Shown: piece after piece, positions 34,618 through 44,437 of the stretch | Numbering within the stretch: the first letter of the stretch is position 1 | Layout of the letters: each line of letters starts with the position of its first letter | NCBI RefSeq assembly: GCF_037203705.1 | Contig: NZ_JBBCAT010000006.1 | Span: 206,342-270,341 of the forward strand | Direction: 5' to 3' | Length of the DNA: 64,000 nt | Source: Prosthecomicrobium sp. N25 | GTDB lineage: Bacteria > Pseudomonadota > Alphaproteobacteria > Rhizobiales > Ancalomicrobiaceae | The notes under the pieces: model-generated | What the model was told of the DNA's origin: nothing | Seen by the model: the letters and a program-made list of their open reading frames with translations, nothing else | The model's database searches: none | Translations under genes and position numbers: made by a program

Positions 34618-35571
34618 CTACTGCCCCAGCCGCCGCTTCGCCTCGGCCCATGCTTCGGCGCGCCACTGGTTGACCTGGCTTACGTCAAGGCCGGCCCCGA
34701 GCGCGTCGCCGACTTTCACCCCGGCCTCGGGGATGGGTCCGAGTGACGCCACCAGCGACATTGCTGCCGTCCGCGCCTGATTGAAGACTGTGCCCATGGC
34801 GAAGAAGTCCGGCTTGTAGGTATCGAACGGCGGCGCCGGATCGAGGCAGTATTTTGTGACGAACAAGCGGTAGGCAGTCTCCAGCGCCTGGCCCATATCG
34901 CCACGGATGTGGGCGTTGACGCCGGTGACAAGGCTGGCCACCACCCCGTTCGACCAGCCCAATATCGAATCGTTGTCTGGCCGGCCTGTACTCATGAAAT
35001 GCGCACGCCACAGCGGTGAAACCGCGCCGCCGCCGGCCCCCCACGAATCCAGCGCCTGATTGTACATGTTGTAGAAGATCGGAATGAAGTGGAGCACAAA
35101 GCCCGGCTCCTTGTAATCACGTGCCGCGCTGATCTCGAAGCCCGTGGTGATCTCGTAGAGCTTAGCGAACCAGTATTTCGTGTCGATGATCGTCGGAATG
35201 AAGCGGCCGGTTCGCCCGACCGCACCGACGGTGCGGACAAACCGGCTGGCAACTTCGATGCTCTGATGCCTGGTGCGGCTGGCCGCTCTGGCTTCGATCT
35301 CGAACGACTTGCTGAAGTCGTTCGGGCACGACGGCTTGGGCGGCGTCCGCGTATCAGGCAAACCCTTTCCGGCCGTCTGCTCCATGACCTCGTCGCGGAT
35401 GCGCAGCCAGCGGTTGGCGAGGTCGTGATCCCTCTTGGGATCGAGGGTGCGGGTTATGCCGGTCCGCTCCCTGAACAGCCTGTTGACCTCCTGGTCGACG
35501 TTCGCCCGCACTGCGGCGGGCAGGTTCATGTAGCGTTGCGACCAGACACCGGGAATGTAGACGTCACCCAT
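34618..35571 (-). CDS. DUF5995-like protein of unknown function
   Basis: A 317-residue soluble protein without signal peptide. Helical segments include FVLHFIPIFYNMYNQALDSW near the middle and SLVTGVNAHIRGDMGQALE, which recalls the conserved NAHI-xx-DL-xx-AL region of DUF5995 proteins; the similarity is recalled by eye and is tentative. The start MGDVYIPGV has GAGG six bases before it, while the 45 codons upstream are not protein-like. It stands alone in the gene-poor stretch after tRNA-Ser, flanked by more AT-rich sequence, which suggests acquired DNA. No function is proposed. Confidence 0.75.
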   Translation of the reverse strand: MGDVYIPGVWSQRYMNLPAAVRANVDQEVNRLFRERTGITRTLDPKRDHDLANRWLRIRDEVMEQTAGKGLPDTRTPPKPSCPNDFSKSFEIEARAASRTRHQSIEVASRFVRTVGAVGRTGRFIPTIIDTKYWFAKLYEITTGFEISAARDYKEPGFVLHFIPIFYNMYNQALDSWGAGGGAVSPLWRAHFMSTGRPDNDSILGWSNGVVASLVTGVNAHIRGDMGQALETAYRLFVTKYCLDPAPPFDTYKPDFFAMGTVFNQARTAAMSLVASLGPIPEAGVKVGDALGAGLDVSQVNQWRAEAWAEAKRRLGQ

Positions 35572-36704
35572 GTTCGCCTCGTGAGACTGCCGTGAGCCCG
35601 CGCATCGCGCAGGATAGGGACGGGAGAGCGTTTCGGGCTGATGCCGCGAGCACGTCGCGTGGCCGCCTGTTTGCGTCAGCGCGGTACTGTTGACTAATAT
35701 AATCAAACAAGCAGAGGCGCAGATCCATAATTCGCATAGTAATCGCTATCATTTACAGTACTTACTTTCCAACGTGAATTTCGACACAAGCAGCCCTCCC
35801 ATGAATGGGCTCGGGAACGTTCAATACACACCCCCAGTGTACCAGTTCCAGCCCGTGCAATAATTCACTCATACTGACGAGTTCGTGAACTGATGACGAT
35901 GATACCGTCGCGCTTACCGGCCAAGGCGTTACTTGCACAAGATGCGGAGTGACCTGCGCCTCGTTTCCTGGATTGCCGGAAGATCGTCTTCATTTTGAAA
36001 GCAGGCGGAGGAAGGCATGCCGGTGGCGAAGGTCTGACGCAGGGGAGCGTTCCTGTCGATGACATGACCTCGCCAACGGGGGGAGCACCTCATCTTGGAT
36101 TGAGACGCGACAGCTCTAAACCGGTTGCTTACGAAGTGCCGGCCAGAAATGCTCTCAGCGGTATGTGAGCCCACAACTAACAAGGCCGGCGCATGCGCCT
36201 GGCTTCATTTGTACCGGGAACTTAGATCAATGCTGAGCTGCCGGTTGGAAGGCGCGGCGACGTGCGTCCACCCACAGGCTTCTCGGGCGGTGCTACAGTC
36301 CAGCGCATCCCCGTTCCTGTGTAGGCCATGAGCTTTCTGGCCGACAGCCCAACCGGCTGCGTGCCGGAGGGCACCGCTTCAAGGATAGGCGGCGCGAGGC
36401 AGGTGACCCGGAGGAGCCGGGTGACGTAGGACGATGTGAGGCGCGTGTGCACTACCCATTCTGAATGCCTGAGGAGTTCCGCTTCCTGGCACGTCTGCAC
36501 ACCGGCTGGCCGAAAAACGAGCTTGGCGAACCAAAATCTGTTCGACAGGCCCGCGACGCAAGCTCAGGTGATCGCGGCACTCGGAAACCCCGATCCGGTG
36601 CGTGGCGGCCCTGCTTCCAAAACCCTCCTTCAATTCGGTCGCCATCTATCGATCCGATCAGCGAAAGCCGGTATCTCGGGCAAAGCCGGACCGGCAGGCC
36701 GGAC
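35572..36704. other. 1.1-kb region with no recognisable gene
   Basis: Base composition varies: 35690-35900 is clearly AT-rich, the rest moderately GC-rich. Short open frames occur on both strands (for example 35929-36183 minus and 36465-36700 plus) but none has a good ribosome site, a recognisable motif or the codon pattern of neighbouring genes. No inverted repeats of insertion-sequence type were found. It could be the eroded remains of a mobile element, or a long non-coding spacer. Confidence 0.5.
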
Positions 36705-37016
36705 CTAGGGGATCTCGAGCGACAGGAGCGGCGCATACTGTTGGGCCCCGAATATGTCGCCATCCCCAGGCGACCCGCTGGGGCGGTCGCGCAGGATCGT
36801 GAACTTGATGGCGAGGGCCGGGTCGAAGATAACGAAGTCGGTGATGCGGGCCGGGTCGATCCTGTAGAGAGCGGACATGGACTCGCGCGTGATCGCGCCG
36901 GAGCCGACCACGCGTCGGTATGTTTCAGGCTCGGAGAAGATCACGTCGAAGGTGATCTTATCAGTGCCGGCATTCTTGCTGCGGATCGTCTTGGCAAGGT
37001 CGCAGAGCTTCGTCAT
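36705..37016 (-). CDS. DUF4387 domain protein (partner of AtuA-like proteins)
   Basis: A 103-residue protein matching the DUF4387 family in size and sequence (LAKTIRSKNAGTDKITFDV near the start, ITDFVIFDPALAIKFTI in the second half). DUF4387 is commonly encoded directly beside, or fused to, AtuA-family proteins, as here, with 16 bases between the genes. Its biochemical role is unknown. It is the last gene of the nine-gene minus-strand operon. Confidence 0.88.
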   Translation of the reverse strand: MTKLCDLAKTIRSKNAGTDKITFDVIFSEPETYRRVVGSGAITRESMSALYRIDPARITDFVIFDPALAIKFTILRDRPSGSPGDGDIFGAQQYAPLLSLEIP

Positions 37017-37032
37017 GGGGATCCTCTGGGGC

Positions 37033-38397
37033 TCAGGCGCCGACCTGGGCGATGTGGCAGGGGAAGACCTCGAGCGGGTCGGCGAGCCCGACCGTGTGGT
37101 TCAGGGTCCAGCGATAGGCCGGGCTCGCCCGCATGACCTCGTCGAGCGCGAAGGCCACGGAGCCTGCCGTGCCCTTCACGTCGGGAAGGCGCGCGTAGAA
37201 CATCTGCCGGGTACCGGTCATGCAGACCTCCTCGGCCATTGCGGTCGTCGGCGCGATGCCCTGGACCATGACGCAGAGCTCGTGCGCCGGCCGGTCCCGC
37301 TCCGGATCGAGCGGTCCCATGACCCCGTCCCTGCCGTAGACCGTGTAGTGGAGTTGGTAGTCGGCATTGCCGAAGCGGTCACGGGCCTGCTCCCTGGCCC
37401 AGTCGATGACCCGATCGACATTGGCGATCGTGTACGGGTCCCGGATCCCGACGAGGCCAACGTAGCGCTCTCCGATCTTGCCCGATCCCTCGAGCTTCAC
37501 CCGCGTGCCGTCCGAGGGCACGAACTTCGGGCCAGTGACCCGTGTGGTCTTCGGTCCGATCTGCTCGTAGCGGCACTCGCTCATGTCCAGGCAGCCGCCC
37601 GCGACATATTCGAAGAACGGGTTCGACCGCTCGTACATCGCGTGTCCGGCGACCGACGCGACGGTACAGCGCTGGTCCGGATGCATGGCTGTGACGCGCA
37701 CCTCCGTATCGGTGATCTCTCCGAGCACGGTCTCCTTGCCGCCGTAAGGCTCGGCGCAGAAGGAGGCGCACTCCAGGACCTTGCCGAGATAGTAGGAGAG
37801 TGCCTCGGGGTAGCCGGCGCGAATGGCGGGGGCGGCGAAGATCGCCGCGTCGCTCGACCGGCCTCCTATGATCACGTCGGCTCCCATGTCGAGGAGCTTG
37901 ATAAAGGGGTGCACGCCGGCGAGGGCGACGATCCGTTCGGTGGCATCCAGTTCCGCGTCGTCCAGATCGGGACGCGCATCGAGGCCGGTCACCGTCTGTC
38001 CAGAGCGCATCCGGGAGCGCAGCCAGTCCTTCTCGATTTCGGAATAGAACCAGCCGAGTCGGAAGGGGGGCAGGCCATGCTTCGCCGCCAAGCTCCGGAT
38101 GATGTCGACGTAGAGATCGACCCGGCTGTTGGAACCCGTGTCGCCCGCCGACCCGATGATCATCGGTACGCCGCGCGCCCGTGCGGCCAGGAGCATCAGT
38201 TCCAGGTCGTGCGTCTGCCACGCGAGAGGGCTGGTGGACGTATCGGAGCCGAGGGGCACGGGGCCGACGTCGTCGCTGCCCGAGTCGGCGGCGATGATGT
38301 CCGGTGAGGCCTGGACGCCCAGCGCGAAACTGCCCGGCCTCGTCGGTGCGAAACCGAGGTGTCCGTTGGGGCAGATCATCTTCATCGAGCGAGACAC
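37033..38397 (-). CDS. AtuA-like protein (DUF1446 family)
   Basis: A 454-residue protein of the acyclic terpene utilisation AtuA family (DUF1446). Family landmarks are IIAADSGSDDVGP near residue 34, IGSAGDTGSNSRVDLY near residue 80, ADVIIGGRSSDAAIFAAPAI near residue 173 and MHPDQRCTVASVAGH near residue 238. In citronellol/geraniol degraders AtuA is needed for growth but its reaction is unknown. The start is GTG; the ATG four codons later is an alternative. It is 24 bases after the sigma-54 activator gene. No other atu genes are in the window, so terpene use is not implied. Confidence 0.88.
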   Translation of the reverse strand: MSRSMKMICPNGHLGFAPTRPGSFALGVQASPDIIAADSGSDDVGPVPLGSDTSTSPLAWQTHDLELMLLAARARGVPMIIGSAGDTGSNSRVDLYVDIIRSLAAKHGLPPFRLGWFYSEIEKDWLRSRMRSGQTVTGLDARPDLDDAELDATERIVALAGVHPFIKLLDMGADVIIGGRSSDAAIFAAPAIRAGYPEALSYYLGKVLECASFCAEPYGGKETVLGEITDTEVRVTAMHPDQRCTVASVAGHAMYERSNPFFEYVAGGCLDMSECRYEQIGPKTTRVTGPKFVPSDGTRVKLEGSGKIGERYVGLVGIRDPYTIANVDRVIDWAREQARDRFGNADYQLHYTVYGRDGVMGPLDPERDRPAHELCVMVQGIAPTTAMAEEVCMTGTRQMFYARLPDVKGTAGSVAFALDEVMRASPAYRWTLNHTVGLADPLEVFPCHIAQVGA

Positions 38398-38421
38398 GGC
38401 GCGATTTCCTTCCGGTTTGGT

Positions 38422-39402
38422 TCAGGGCCTGATCTTCAGGCCGAGCTTCAGGATCTGGTGGCGGAGCGCGTGACGCGTCAGCCCGAGGGCTTCGGCGGCG
38501 CGCTGCTGGTTGCCGCCTGCCTCGTCGAGGGCGGCGCGAAGGAGATCGGCCTGGAAGGCGTGCGTGGCGTCGTGGAAGCTCATCCGACCACCTCGGCGGA
38601 GCGGTAGCCCCTCGCCGGCGATGTCGCGCATGACCCGTGCCGGAATGTGCGCGACTTCGACGCGGTCGGTCTCCTCCAGGGCCACGATGCGTTCAAGCAG
38701 GTGCTGCAGCTCGCGCACGTTGCCGGGCCACGAATAGCGCACCAGGATGTCCTCGACCTCCGGCGACATGCGGCGGATATCGCGGCCGTAGCGGTCGCTG
38801 AGCTGCTGCAGGAAGTGCCGGGCGAGGTACAGGATGTCGCCGCCCCTTTCGCGCAGGGGGGGCAGGTTTATGGCGACGACCTGCAGTCGATAGTAGAGGT
38901 CCTCCCGAAAGCGCCCCTCACGTACCTCGCGGAACAGGATGCGGTTCGTGGCCGCGACGAAGCGGACGTCGACCGTGATCGGCTGGACCGAACCGATGCG
39001 CCGGAAGCTCTGCCGGTCGATCAACGTAAGGAGCTTCGCTTGCAGGACCGGACTGAGTTCGCGGATCTCGTCGAGGAACAGTGTGCCCCCGTGGGCGGCC
39101 TCCACCAGACCGACCTTCTTGCTCGCTGCCCCCGTGAAGGCGCCCCGCTCGTGGCCGAAGAGCTCGGACTCCACCAGTTCCGTCGGGATCGCCGCGCAAT
39201 TGATGTCCACGAACGGCCCGGCCGAGCGCTGCGAAAGCTCGTGGATGGCCTGGGCGACCAGCCCTTTTCCGGTTCCGGTCTCGCCATAGATCAGTACGCA
39301 GCGTGCCGGACTGGCGGCGGCCTTCCGAACGAGCCGACGCACGTCCTCGACACCCGGATGGCTGCCGAGGATCTGGTCGATGGCGGCCGGGGTCGGGGTC
39401 AT
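38422..39402 (-). CDS. Sigma-54-dependent transcriptional activator without a sensor domain
   Basis: A 326-residue enhancer-binding protein consisting of an AAA+ domain and a Fis-type helix-turn-helix. Walker A is GETGTGKG near residue 40, the sigma-54 contact loop GAFTGA is intact, GGTLFLDEI is Walker B, and RYSWPGNVRELQHL closes the AAA+ region. The DNA-binding helix is NQQRAAEALGLTRHALRHQI. There is no N-terminal receiver, PAS or GAF domain, as in PspF, so activity may be controlled by a partner or by its level. It overlaps the C45 gene by four bases and lies in the operon that a sigma-54 promoter appears to drive. Confidence 0.94.
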   Translation of the reverse strand: MTPTPAAIDQILGSHPGVEDVRRLVRKAAASPARCVLIYGETGTGKGLVAQAIHELSQRSAGPFVDINCAAIPTELVESELFGHERGAFTGAASKKVGLVEAAHGGTLFLDEIRELSPVLQAKLLTLIDRQSFRRIGSVQPITVDVRFVAATNRILFREVREGRFREDLYYRLQVVAINLPPLRERGGDILYLARHFLQQLSDRYGRDIRRMSPEVEDILVRYSWPGNVRELQHLLERIVALEETDRVEVAHIPARVMRDIAGEGLPLRRGGRMSFHDATHAFQADLLRAALDEAGGNQQRAAEALGLTRHALRHQILKLGLKIRP

Positions 39403-40496
39403 GACGCATGCCCGGCGGAAGCATCGGCGGCCCCTCCCTCGCCGTCGGTCGCGGCATTCTCCCAGGGCGCGATGCAAGGATTTCCCCGCGCGACCCGGAG
39501 CCGCCGGTCGGCGGTGGTGTAGAGGGCGCAGGATACCGTGTGAGCGCCGTCGCCCTCGCCGTGGCGGCAGAAGCCGGCCGGCCCATGGCTCGCCATGGCG
39601 GCCTGAATGGACTCCGGCGTCCCGAGGCCCAGGCCCGAGTCGAAGCGGCTTCTGAGGTTCGCCAGACGACCTGTAGTCGACGTGAAGGCCGCCGCGGAGA
39701 CTCGGGCCTCGGTGGCTCGGAGCGGCTCGGCGAGGAAATGGTTCGTCCGGAAGGCCGGCTCGGACCTGTCGATGCGGGGGCCCTCGGCCAGCAACTCGAC
39801 GCTCGCCACGGCACCGGAGGCATCCGCGAGAATGAGGCTGCCGCCCCCGGCGTGGCGCAAGGATCCGATCAGATCGATAGCTTCGGACACTGTCCGGCAG
39901 GTGAAGAGGATCCGGGTCATCAGAAGGTAGCGCAGCCAACCGATCTGGTGGCGGGGAGCCGGGATGGCCGTGTCCGCGAGGGCGAGCCCGGCGCCGTTGA
40001 TGCCGCTCGAGTAGACGCCCGGAGCCCCGATGGTCCCGACATTCAACACCACGCCGCCGGGCGCGGTTGGGTCCCGGTGCCGGAAGACGGCCTGGAAATG
40101 ACGGTGCGGGCCGGAGAGGTCCCGGTTCTTGACGAGGATGGCGCCACCCTCGGGCCGCGGGCGTGCCCAGGCGGTGCAGCCGTCGCACTCGAACGCGTGC
40201 GACAGGATGGAGAGATGAAGGAGGGCGAACAGACGCTCGGGTGCGATGCCGAGGCCGGCCGCGACGCCGTCGAGCTCGGACATCTCCGGGGCCGCATGCC
40301 GGCGCGCAAAAGCCATCTGGCCGGCCAGATAGCGATGGGCCGCTTCCGACTCGATGACGGTGGCGGCAGCCGAATACCGTGCGTCCAGGACCGCACGCAC
40401 TTCGGCTGCATCGACGCCCGCGGCGCGCACCTGTGCGGCGCCGCGCTCCGCCGGGGAGCCTTCCAACTCGATCACGTCGGCCTTGCAGGTATTCAT
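39399..40496 (-). CDS. C45 family autoproteolytic acyltransferase/amidohydrolase
   Basis: A 365-residue N-terminal-nucleophile hydrolase of the acyl-CoA:6-aminopenicillanate acyltransferase (peptidase C45) family. The nucleophile would be the Cys of [10 protein letters not shown] near residue 103, exposed by self-cleavage; VKNRDLSG supplies the conserved NRD motif. C45 enzymes make or break amide bonds of N-acyl amino compounds. It is encoded between a dipeptide-type ABC transporter and a sigma-54 activator, overlapping both neighbours by four bases, so it probably processes the imported compound. No signal peptide is present; the reaction is cytoplasmic. Confidence 0.86.
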   Translation of the reverse strand: MNTCKADVIELEGSPAERGAAQVRAAGVDAAEVRAVLDARYSAAATVIESEAAHRYLAGQMAFARRHAAPEMSELDGVAAGLGIAPERLFALLHLSILSHAFECDGCTAWARPRPEGGAILVKNRDLSGPHRHFQAVFRHRDPTAPGGVVLNVGTIGAPGVYSSGINGAGLALADTAIPAPRHQIGWLRYLLMTRILFTCRTVSEAIDLIGSLRHAGGGSLILADASGAVASVELLAEGPRIDRSEPAFRTNHFLAEPLRATEARVSAAAFTSTTGRLANLRSRFDSGLGLGTPESIQAAMASHGPAGFCRHGEGDGAHTVSCALYTTADRRLRVARGNPCIAPWENAATDGEGGAADASAGHAS

Positions 40497-41494
40497 GATC
40501 CGCTCACTCCGTGCAGGTGGCAGGACACGCGGTGGCCTGGTGCGACCTCCGTCTCGGCCGGCGCCATCTGCGCGCAGACCGGCATCGCCGCCGGGCAGCG
40601 TGTGTGGAAACGGCACCCGGAGGGCGGCGTGATCGGGGACGGCAGGTCGCCGACGAGGCGGATCCGCTCTCGGCCCTCCTCGGGGTGGAGTCGCGGGGCG
40701 GCGGCGAGGAGCGCGCGCGTATAGGGATGCGCCGGCGCCCGCAGGATGGCGTCGCGCGGCCCGACCTCGACCAGCTTGCCCAGATACATGACGGCGATGC
40801 GGTTCGAGACGCGGCCGACCACCGCCAGGTCGTGGGAGATGAACAGGTAGGTGAGGCCGGACTCCGCCTTGAAGCGAAGCAGGAGTTCGATGATCTGGGC
40901 TTGGATCGACACGTCGAGCGCCGAGACGGGCTCGTCGCAGACCACGAAGTCAGGGTTGAGGATGAGCGCGCGGGCGATGCCGATCCGCTGGCGCTGACCG
41001 CCCGAGAATTGATGCGGGTAGCGGCGCAGGTGGCGGGCGGACAGCCCCACATGGGGCAGGAACTCCGCCGCTCGTTCCTCGGCGTCGCGCCGCCCCAATC
41101 CCTCGTGCAGGCGAAGGGGCAGCCCGACGATCTCACCGACCGTGCGGCGCGGATTGAGCGAGGCGTAGGGGTCCTGGAAGACGATCTGCATGCGGCGCCG
41201 AAGGGGTCGGAACTGCCGTTCCGAAAGGTCCGTTATGTCCTGGCCGTCGAACTGGATCGTGCCCGAAGACGCTGCGTGGAGTTTCAGGAGCACCCGGCCG
41301 AGGGTCGACTTTCCGCAACCCGACTCGCCGATGACGCCGAGCGTCTCCCCTCGGGCGACCGTCAGGCTGACGTCCTCGACGGCGCCGACCGCGGCCGGCT
41401 TGCGCCCCAGGAGACGCTTGGCGAGCGGCATGGGAAGCGGAAAGCGTTTGACGATCCGGTCGGCCACCAGCAGAGGGGTAGCGGGGTCACGCAT
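40493..41494 (-). CDS. Peptide-type ABC transporter ATP-binding protein (DppF/OppF type)
   Basis: A 333-residue ATPase with Walker [12 protein letters not shown], signature [15 protein letters not shown], Walker [13 protein letters not shown] and H-loop ISHDL. The C-terminal cysteine-bearing segment [14 protein letters not shown] is the iron-sulfur or oligopeptide-ABC C-terminal extension typical of DppD/DppF proteins. It works as a heterodimer with the product of 41487-42512, whose gene it overlaps by eight bases. Confidence 0.95.
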   Translation of the reverse strand: MRDPATPLLVADRIVKRFPLPMPLAKRLLGRKPAAVGAVEDVSLTVARGETLGVIGESGCGKSTLGRVLLKLHAASSGTIQFDGQDITDLSERQFRPLRRRMQIVFQDPYASLNPRRTVGEIVGLPLRLHEGLGRRDAEERAAEFLPHVGLSARHLRRYPHQFSGGQRQRIGIARALILNPDFVVCDEPVSALDVSIQAQIIELLLRFKAESGLTYLFISHDLAVVGRVSNRIAVMYLGKLVEVGPRDAILRAPAHPYTRALLAAAPRLHPEEGRERIRLVGDLPSPITPPSGCRFHTRCPAAMPVCAQMAPAETEVAPGHRVSCHLHGVSGS

Positions 41495-42512
41495 CGACCG
41501 GCTCCCCGGGACGCACGCAACGAACGGCTCGCCCCGGCCCTGCGGGCGCGAGCGGGACAGGCGTCCGGCACGCCTCGTCGGCCAGGCCGCAGCGGTCGAA
41601 GAAGCGGCAGTGGGCGGGCAGACGGGTCGGGTCGGGAACTTGGCCGGGGATCGGCTGGATCGGGCGATCGAGGTCCTCGAGGGAGGGCATGGAAGCGAGG
41701 AGGCCGCGCGTATAGGGGTGCAGCGGTCGGTCGATGACGTCCCGGGTCCGGCCCGCCTCGACGACCTGGCCCGCGTACATCACGAGGACCCGGTCGGAAT
41801 GCTCGGCGACGACGCCGAGATCGTGGGTGATCAGCACCACGCTCATGCCGAGGTCCCGGCGCAGGTCGGCGATCAGGTCGAGGACCTGGGCCTGGATGGT
41901 GACGTCGAGGGCGGTGGTCGGTTCGTCGGCGATCAGGAGTCGGGGTCGGCAGGCGAGCGCGATCGCGATCATGATCCGCTGACGCATTCCCCCGGAAAAC
42001 TGGTGCGGATAGTCGTCGAGCCGCTTCCCGGGGGCGGGGATGCCGACGAGGCCCATGATCTCCACCGCGGCCCGGCGAGCCTCCGCCATCGACGCGGCCC
42101 GCCCGTGGGCGAGAAGCGTCTCCGTGATCTGGGTGGCGACCGTGAAGGCGGGATTCAGCGCCGTCAGGGCGTCCTGCATGGTGATGGCGATCTCCCGGCC
42201 GCGCAGATCGCGCCGCGCCTCCTCGGACAGGGCGAGCAGGTCGCGCCCCGCGAAGGAGAGACGGCGCGCCGTCACGGTGCCGGGCGGGCGGACGAGGCCG
42301 AGGACGGACAGGAAGGTGACGCTCTTGCCCGATCCGGACTCGCCGACGACGCCGAGGCACTCGCCCTCGTTGACGGTGAGATCGAGGCCGTCAACGGCGG
42401 TGACCACGCCGCCCCGGGTCGGGAAGGATGTGGTCAGGCCCTCGACCACCAGCAGCGCCCTGGCAATCTGGCCGTCTTCGGTCCTGAGGTGCGGAACCAC
42501 GGGGGCGGTCAT
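41487..42512 (-). CDS. Peptide-type ABC transporter ATP-binding protein (DppD/OppD type)
   Basis: A 341-residue ATPase: Walker [14 protein letters not shown], signature [19 protein letters not shown], Walker [13 protein letters not shown], and the C-terminal [14 protein letters not shown] cysteine motif of oligopeptide ABC ATPases. It overlaps the permease gene upstream by four bases. Together with DppF-type ATPase it powers import by the two permeases encoded upstream. Confidence 0.95.
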   Translation of the reverse strand: MTAPVVPHLRTEDGQIARALLVVEGLTTSFPTRGGVVTAVDGLDLTVNEGECLGVVGESGSGKSVTFLSVLGLVRPPGTVTARRLSFAGRDLLALSEEARRDLRGREIAITMQDALTALNPAFTVATQITETLLAHGRAASMAEARRAAVEIMGLVGIPAPGKRLDDYPHQFSGGMRQRIMIAIALACRPRLLIADEPTTALDVTIQAQVLDLIADLRRDLGMSVVLITHDLGVVAEHSDRVLVMYAGQVVEAGRTRDVIDRPLHPYTRGLLASMPSLEDLDRPIQPIPGQVPDPTRLPAHCRFFDRCGLADEACRTPVPLAPAGPGRAVRCVRPGEPVDA

Positions 42513-43405
42513 GCCTGGATCCTTGGATCGAAGGCGTCGCGAAGGCCCTGGCTGACGATGTTGATGGCAAGCACGAGCGCCAGGATCGCGAGGCCCGGGA
42601 AGGTGGAGACCCACCAGGCATCGATCAGGAATTCCCGCCCGTCCGCCACCATGGAACCCCAGGAGGCGGTGGGCGGCTGCACGCCGAGGCCGAGGAACGA
42701 CAGGCTCGCCTCGAGGATGATGACTTGCGCGATCCGCACCGTCGCGACCACCACGACGGGCGAGACGATGTTGGGCAGGATCTCGCGGAGCATGATGTGG
42801 CTGCGCGAGGCGCCGAGGGACCGGGCCGCCTCCACATATTCGAGTTCACGCACGGCGAGCGTTTCGCCCCGCACGATCCGGCAGGGAACGACCCACTCCT
42901 TGTAGACGAGCGCGAGCACGATGTTCTGGAAGCCGGGCCCCATCATGGCCATGAGGCCGATGGCGAAGATGAGGTACGGGAATCCCAGGAGAACGTCGAC
43001 GAGGCCGGAGATGAGTCGGTCTGTCGCCCCGCCCAGGTACCCCGCCGCGAGGCCGGCGAGGACGCCGACCGCCGTCGCGATCGCCACGACGAGCACGCCG
43101 ACCAGGATGGAGACGCGGGCCCCGTAGATGAGGCGCGAGAGGATGTCGCGCCCGAGGCCGTCGCAGCCGAGCGGGTATGCCCACTCGCCGCCGAGCCAGG
43201 CGGGCGGCTGCAGTCGGCGGAAGAGATCGGCCTCGTTGGGGTCGTGAGGGGCGACGAACGGCGCCAGTACGGCCGCGGCCACGAAGGCGACCACGACGAG
43301 CGCGGAGAGGACGGCCAGGCGATTGTCCCGGAAATTGGACAGGCCGAGCGCCAGCGGCGAATCCGCTCTCCCTCCGGCCTCCCTGTCGGCGGTCCCGGCG
43401 GTCAC
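42509..43405 (-). CDS. Peptide-type ABC transporter permease (DppC type)
   Basis: A 298-residue permease with six predicted helices and the DppC-type N-terminal extension (LGLSNFRDNRLAVLSALVVV). The EAA coupling motif is YVEAARSLGASRSHIMLREI near residue 198, followed by LPNIVSPVVVV. The start is GTG, overlapping the upstream permease's stop as GTGA; no ATG is suitably placed. It pairs with the DppB-type subunit. Confidence 0.94.
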   Translation of the reverse strand: MTAGTADREAGGRADSPLALGLSNFRDNRLAVLSALVVVAFVAAAVLAPFVAPHDPNEADLFRRLQPPAWLGGEWAYPLGCDGLGRDILSRLIYGARVSILVGVLVVAIATAVGVLAGLAAGYLGGATDRLISGLVDVLLGFPYLIFAIGLMAMMGPGFQNIVLALVYKEWVVPCRIVRGETLAVRELEYVEAARSLGASRSHIMLREILPNIVSPVVVVATVRIAQVIILEASLSFLGLGVQPPTASWGSMVADGREFLIDAWWVSTFPGLAILALVLAINIVSQGLRDAFDPRIQA

Positions 43406-44409
43406 AGGCGCACCCGGGGGTTCAAGACGGTGTAGAGGAGGTCGGCGGCGAAGTTCAGGACGACGTAGGTGACCGCGTAGAGCAGCACGGCCGCCTGAAC
43501 GAGCGGGAAGTTGCGGCTGAAGATCGCCTCCACCACCAGCCGGCCGAGGCCGGGCCAACCGAACACGGTCTCGACGATCATGTTGCCGCCGAGCAGCGAA
43601 CCGGTTTCGAGTGCCGCGACGGTCACGGTCGGGATCAGGGCGTTCTTGAGCGCGTGACGGCCGATCACCCTCGCGCGCGTCAGGCCCTTGGCCTCCGCGA
43701 AGAGGACGTAGTCGGACCGGAGCACCTCCAGCATCGACGAGCGCGTCACCCGCGTCAGCACCGACGCCATCGGCAAAGCGAGCGTCAGGGCGGGAAGGAC
43801 CAGGTGACGGAGGGCGTCGAGGAAGCTCGAGGGACGGCCGGCGATCAGCGCGTCGACGAGGAGCAGACCCGTGACGCCCGGAACTTCGGAAGAGTAGCCG
43901 ATGCGCCCCGAGACGGGCAGCCACCCGAGCGTGACGGAAAAGAGCAGGATCAGGAGGATGCCGAACCAGAACCCCGGCAGGGAAACGCCCAGCAGGGAAC
44001 CGACCGTGGCGGCACGGTCGATCCAGGAGTTCTTGTGGACGGCGGCGAAGACGCCGAGCGGGATCGCGATGGCGAGCGCCAGGACGAGGGAGACGAGCGT
44101 CAGTTCGATGGTGGCCGGAAGCCGCTCGAGGATCACGTCGAGAACCGGGCGCCGGTGGAAGAAGGAGAGGCCGAACTCGCCTTGCGCGGCGTTCCACAGG
44201 AAAACGAAGAAGCGCTCCCAGGGCGGTCGGTCGAGACCCATGTCGTGCCGGAGCGCAGCCTCCTGTTCGGGGCTCGAGCGGCTATCGCCGAGCATGATCT
44301 GGACCGGGTCGCCCGGAGTCAGCGTGATCATCAGGAAGACGATCAGGCTGACACCGAGGAGAATCGGGATCAGGGCGGCGAGCCGTTCGAGGAGGCGGCC
44401 GGGCGACAT
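43402..44409 (-). CDS. Peptide-type ABC transporter permease (DppB type)
   Basis: A 335-residue permease starting with the family's N-terminal helix (RLAALIPILLGVSLIVFLMI) and TLTPGDPVQIMLG segment. The EAA-like motif is FAEAKGLTRARVIGRHALKN near residue 225. Six helices are predicted. It lies 28 bases downstream of the binding-protein gene and overlaps the DppC-type gene by four bases. Confidence 0.95.
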   Translation of the reverse strand: MSPGRLLERLAALIPILLGVSLIVFLMITLTPGDPVQIMLGDSRSSPEQEAALRHDMGLDRPPWERFFVFLWNAAQGEFGLSFFHRRPVLDVILERLPATIELTLVSLVLALAIAIPLGVFAAVHKNSWIDRAATVGSLLGVSLPGFWFGILLILLFSVTLGWLPVSGRIGYSSEVPGVTGLLLVDALIAGRPSSFLDALRHLVLPALTLALPMASVLTRVTRSSMLEVLRSDYVLFAEAKGLTRARVIGRHALKNALIPTVTVAALETGSLLGGNMIVETVFGWPGLGRLVVEAIFSRNFPLVQAAVLLYAVTYVVLNFAADLLYTVLNPRVRL

Positions 44410-44437
44410 GGATGCGGGCTCCGGGGCTCGGCGTCGG

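Noticed and set aside
36465..37136. Plus-strand open frame overlapping the DUF4387 gene
   Set aside because: Low-complexity Arg/Gly/Asp composition, no ribosome site, and the minus-strand DUF4387 protein is clear.
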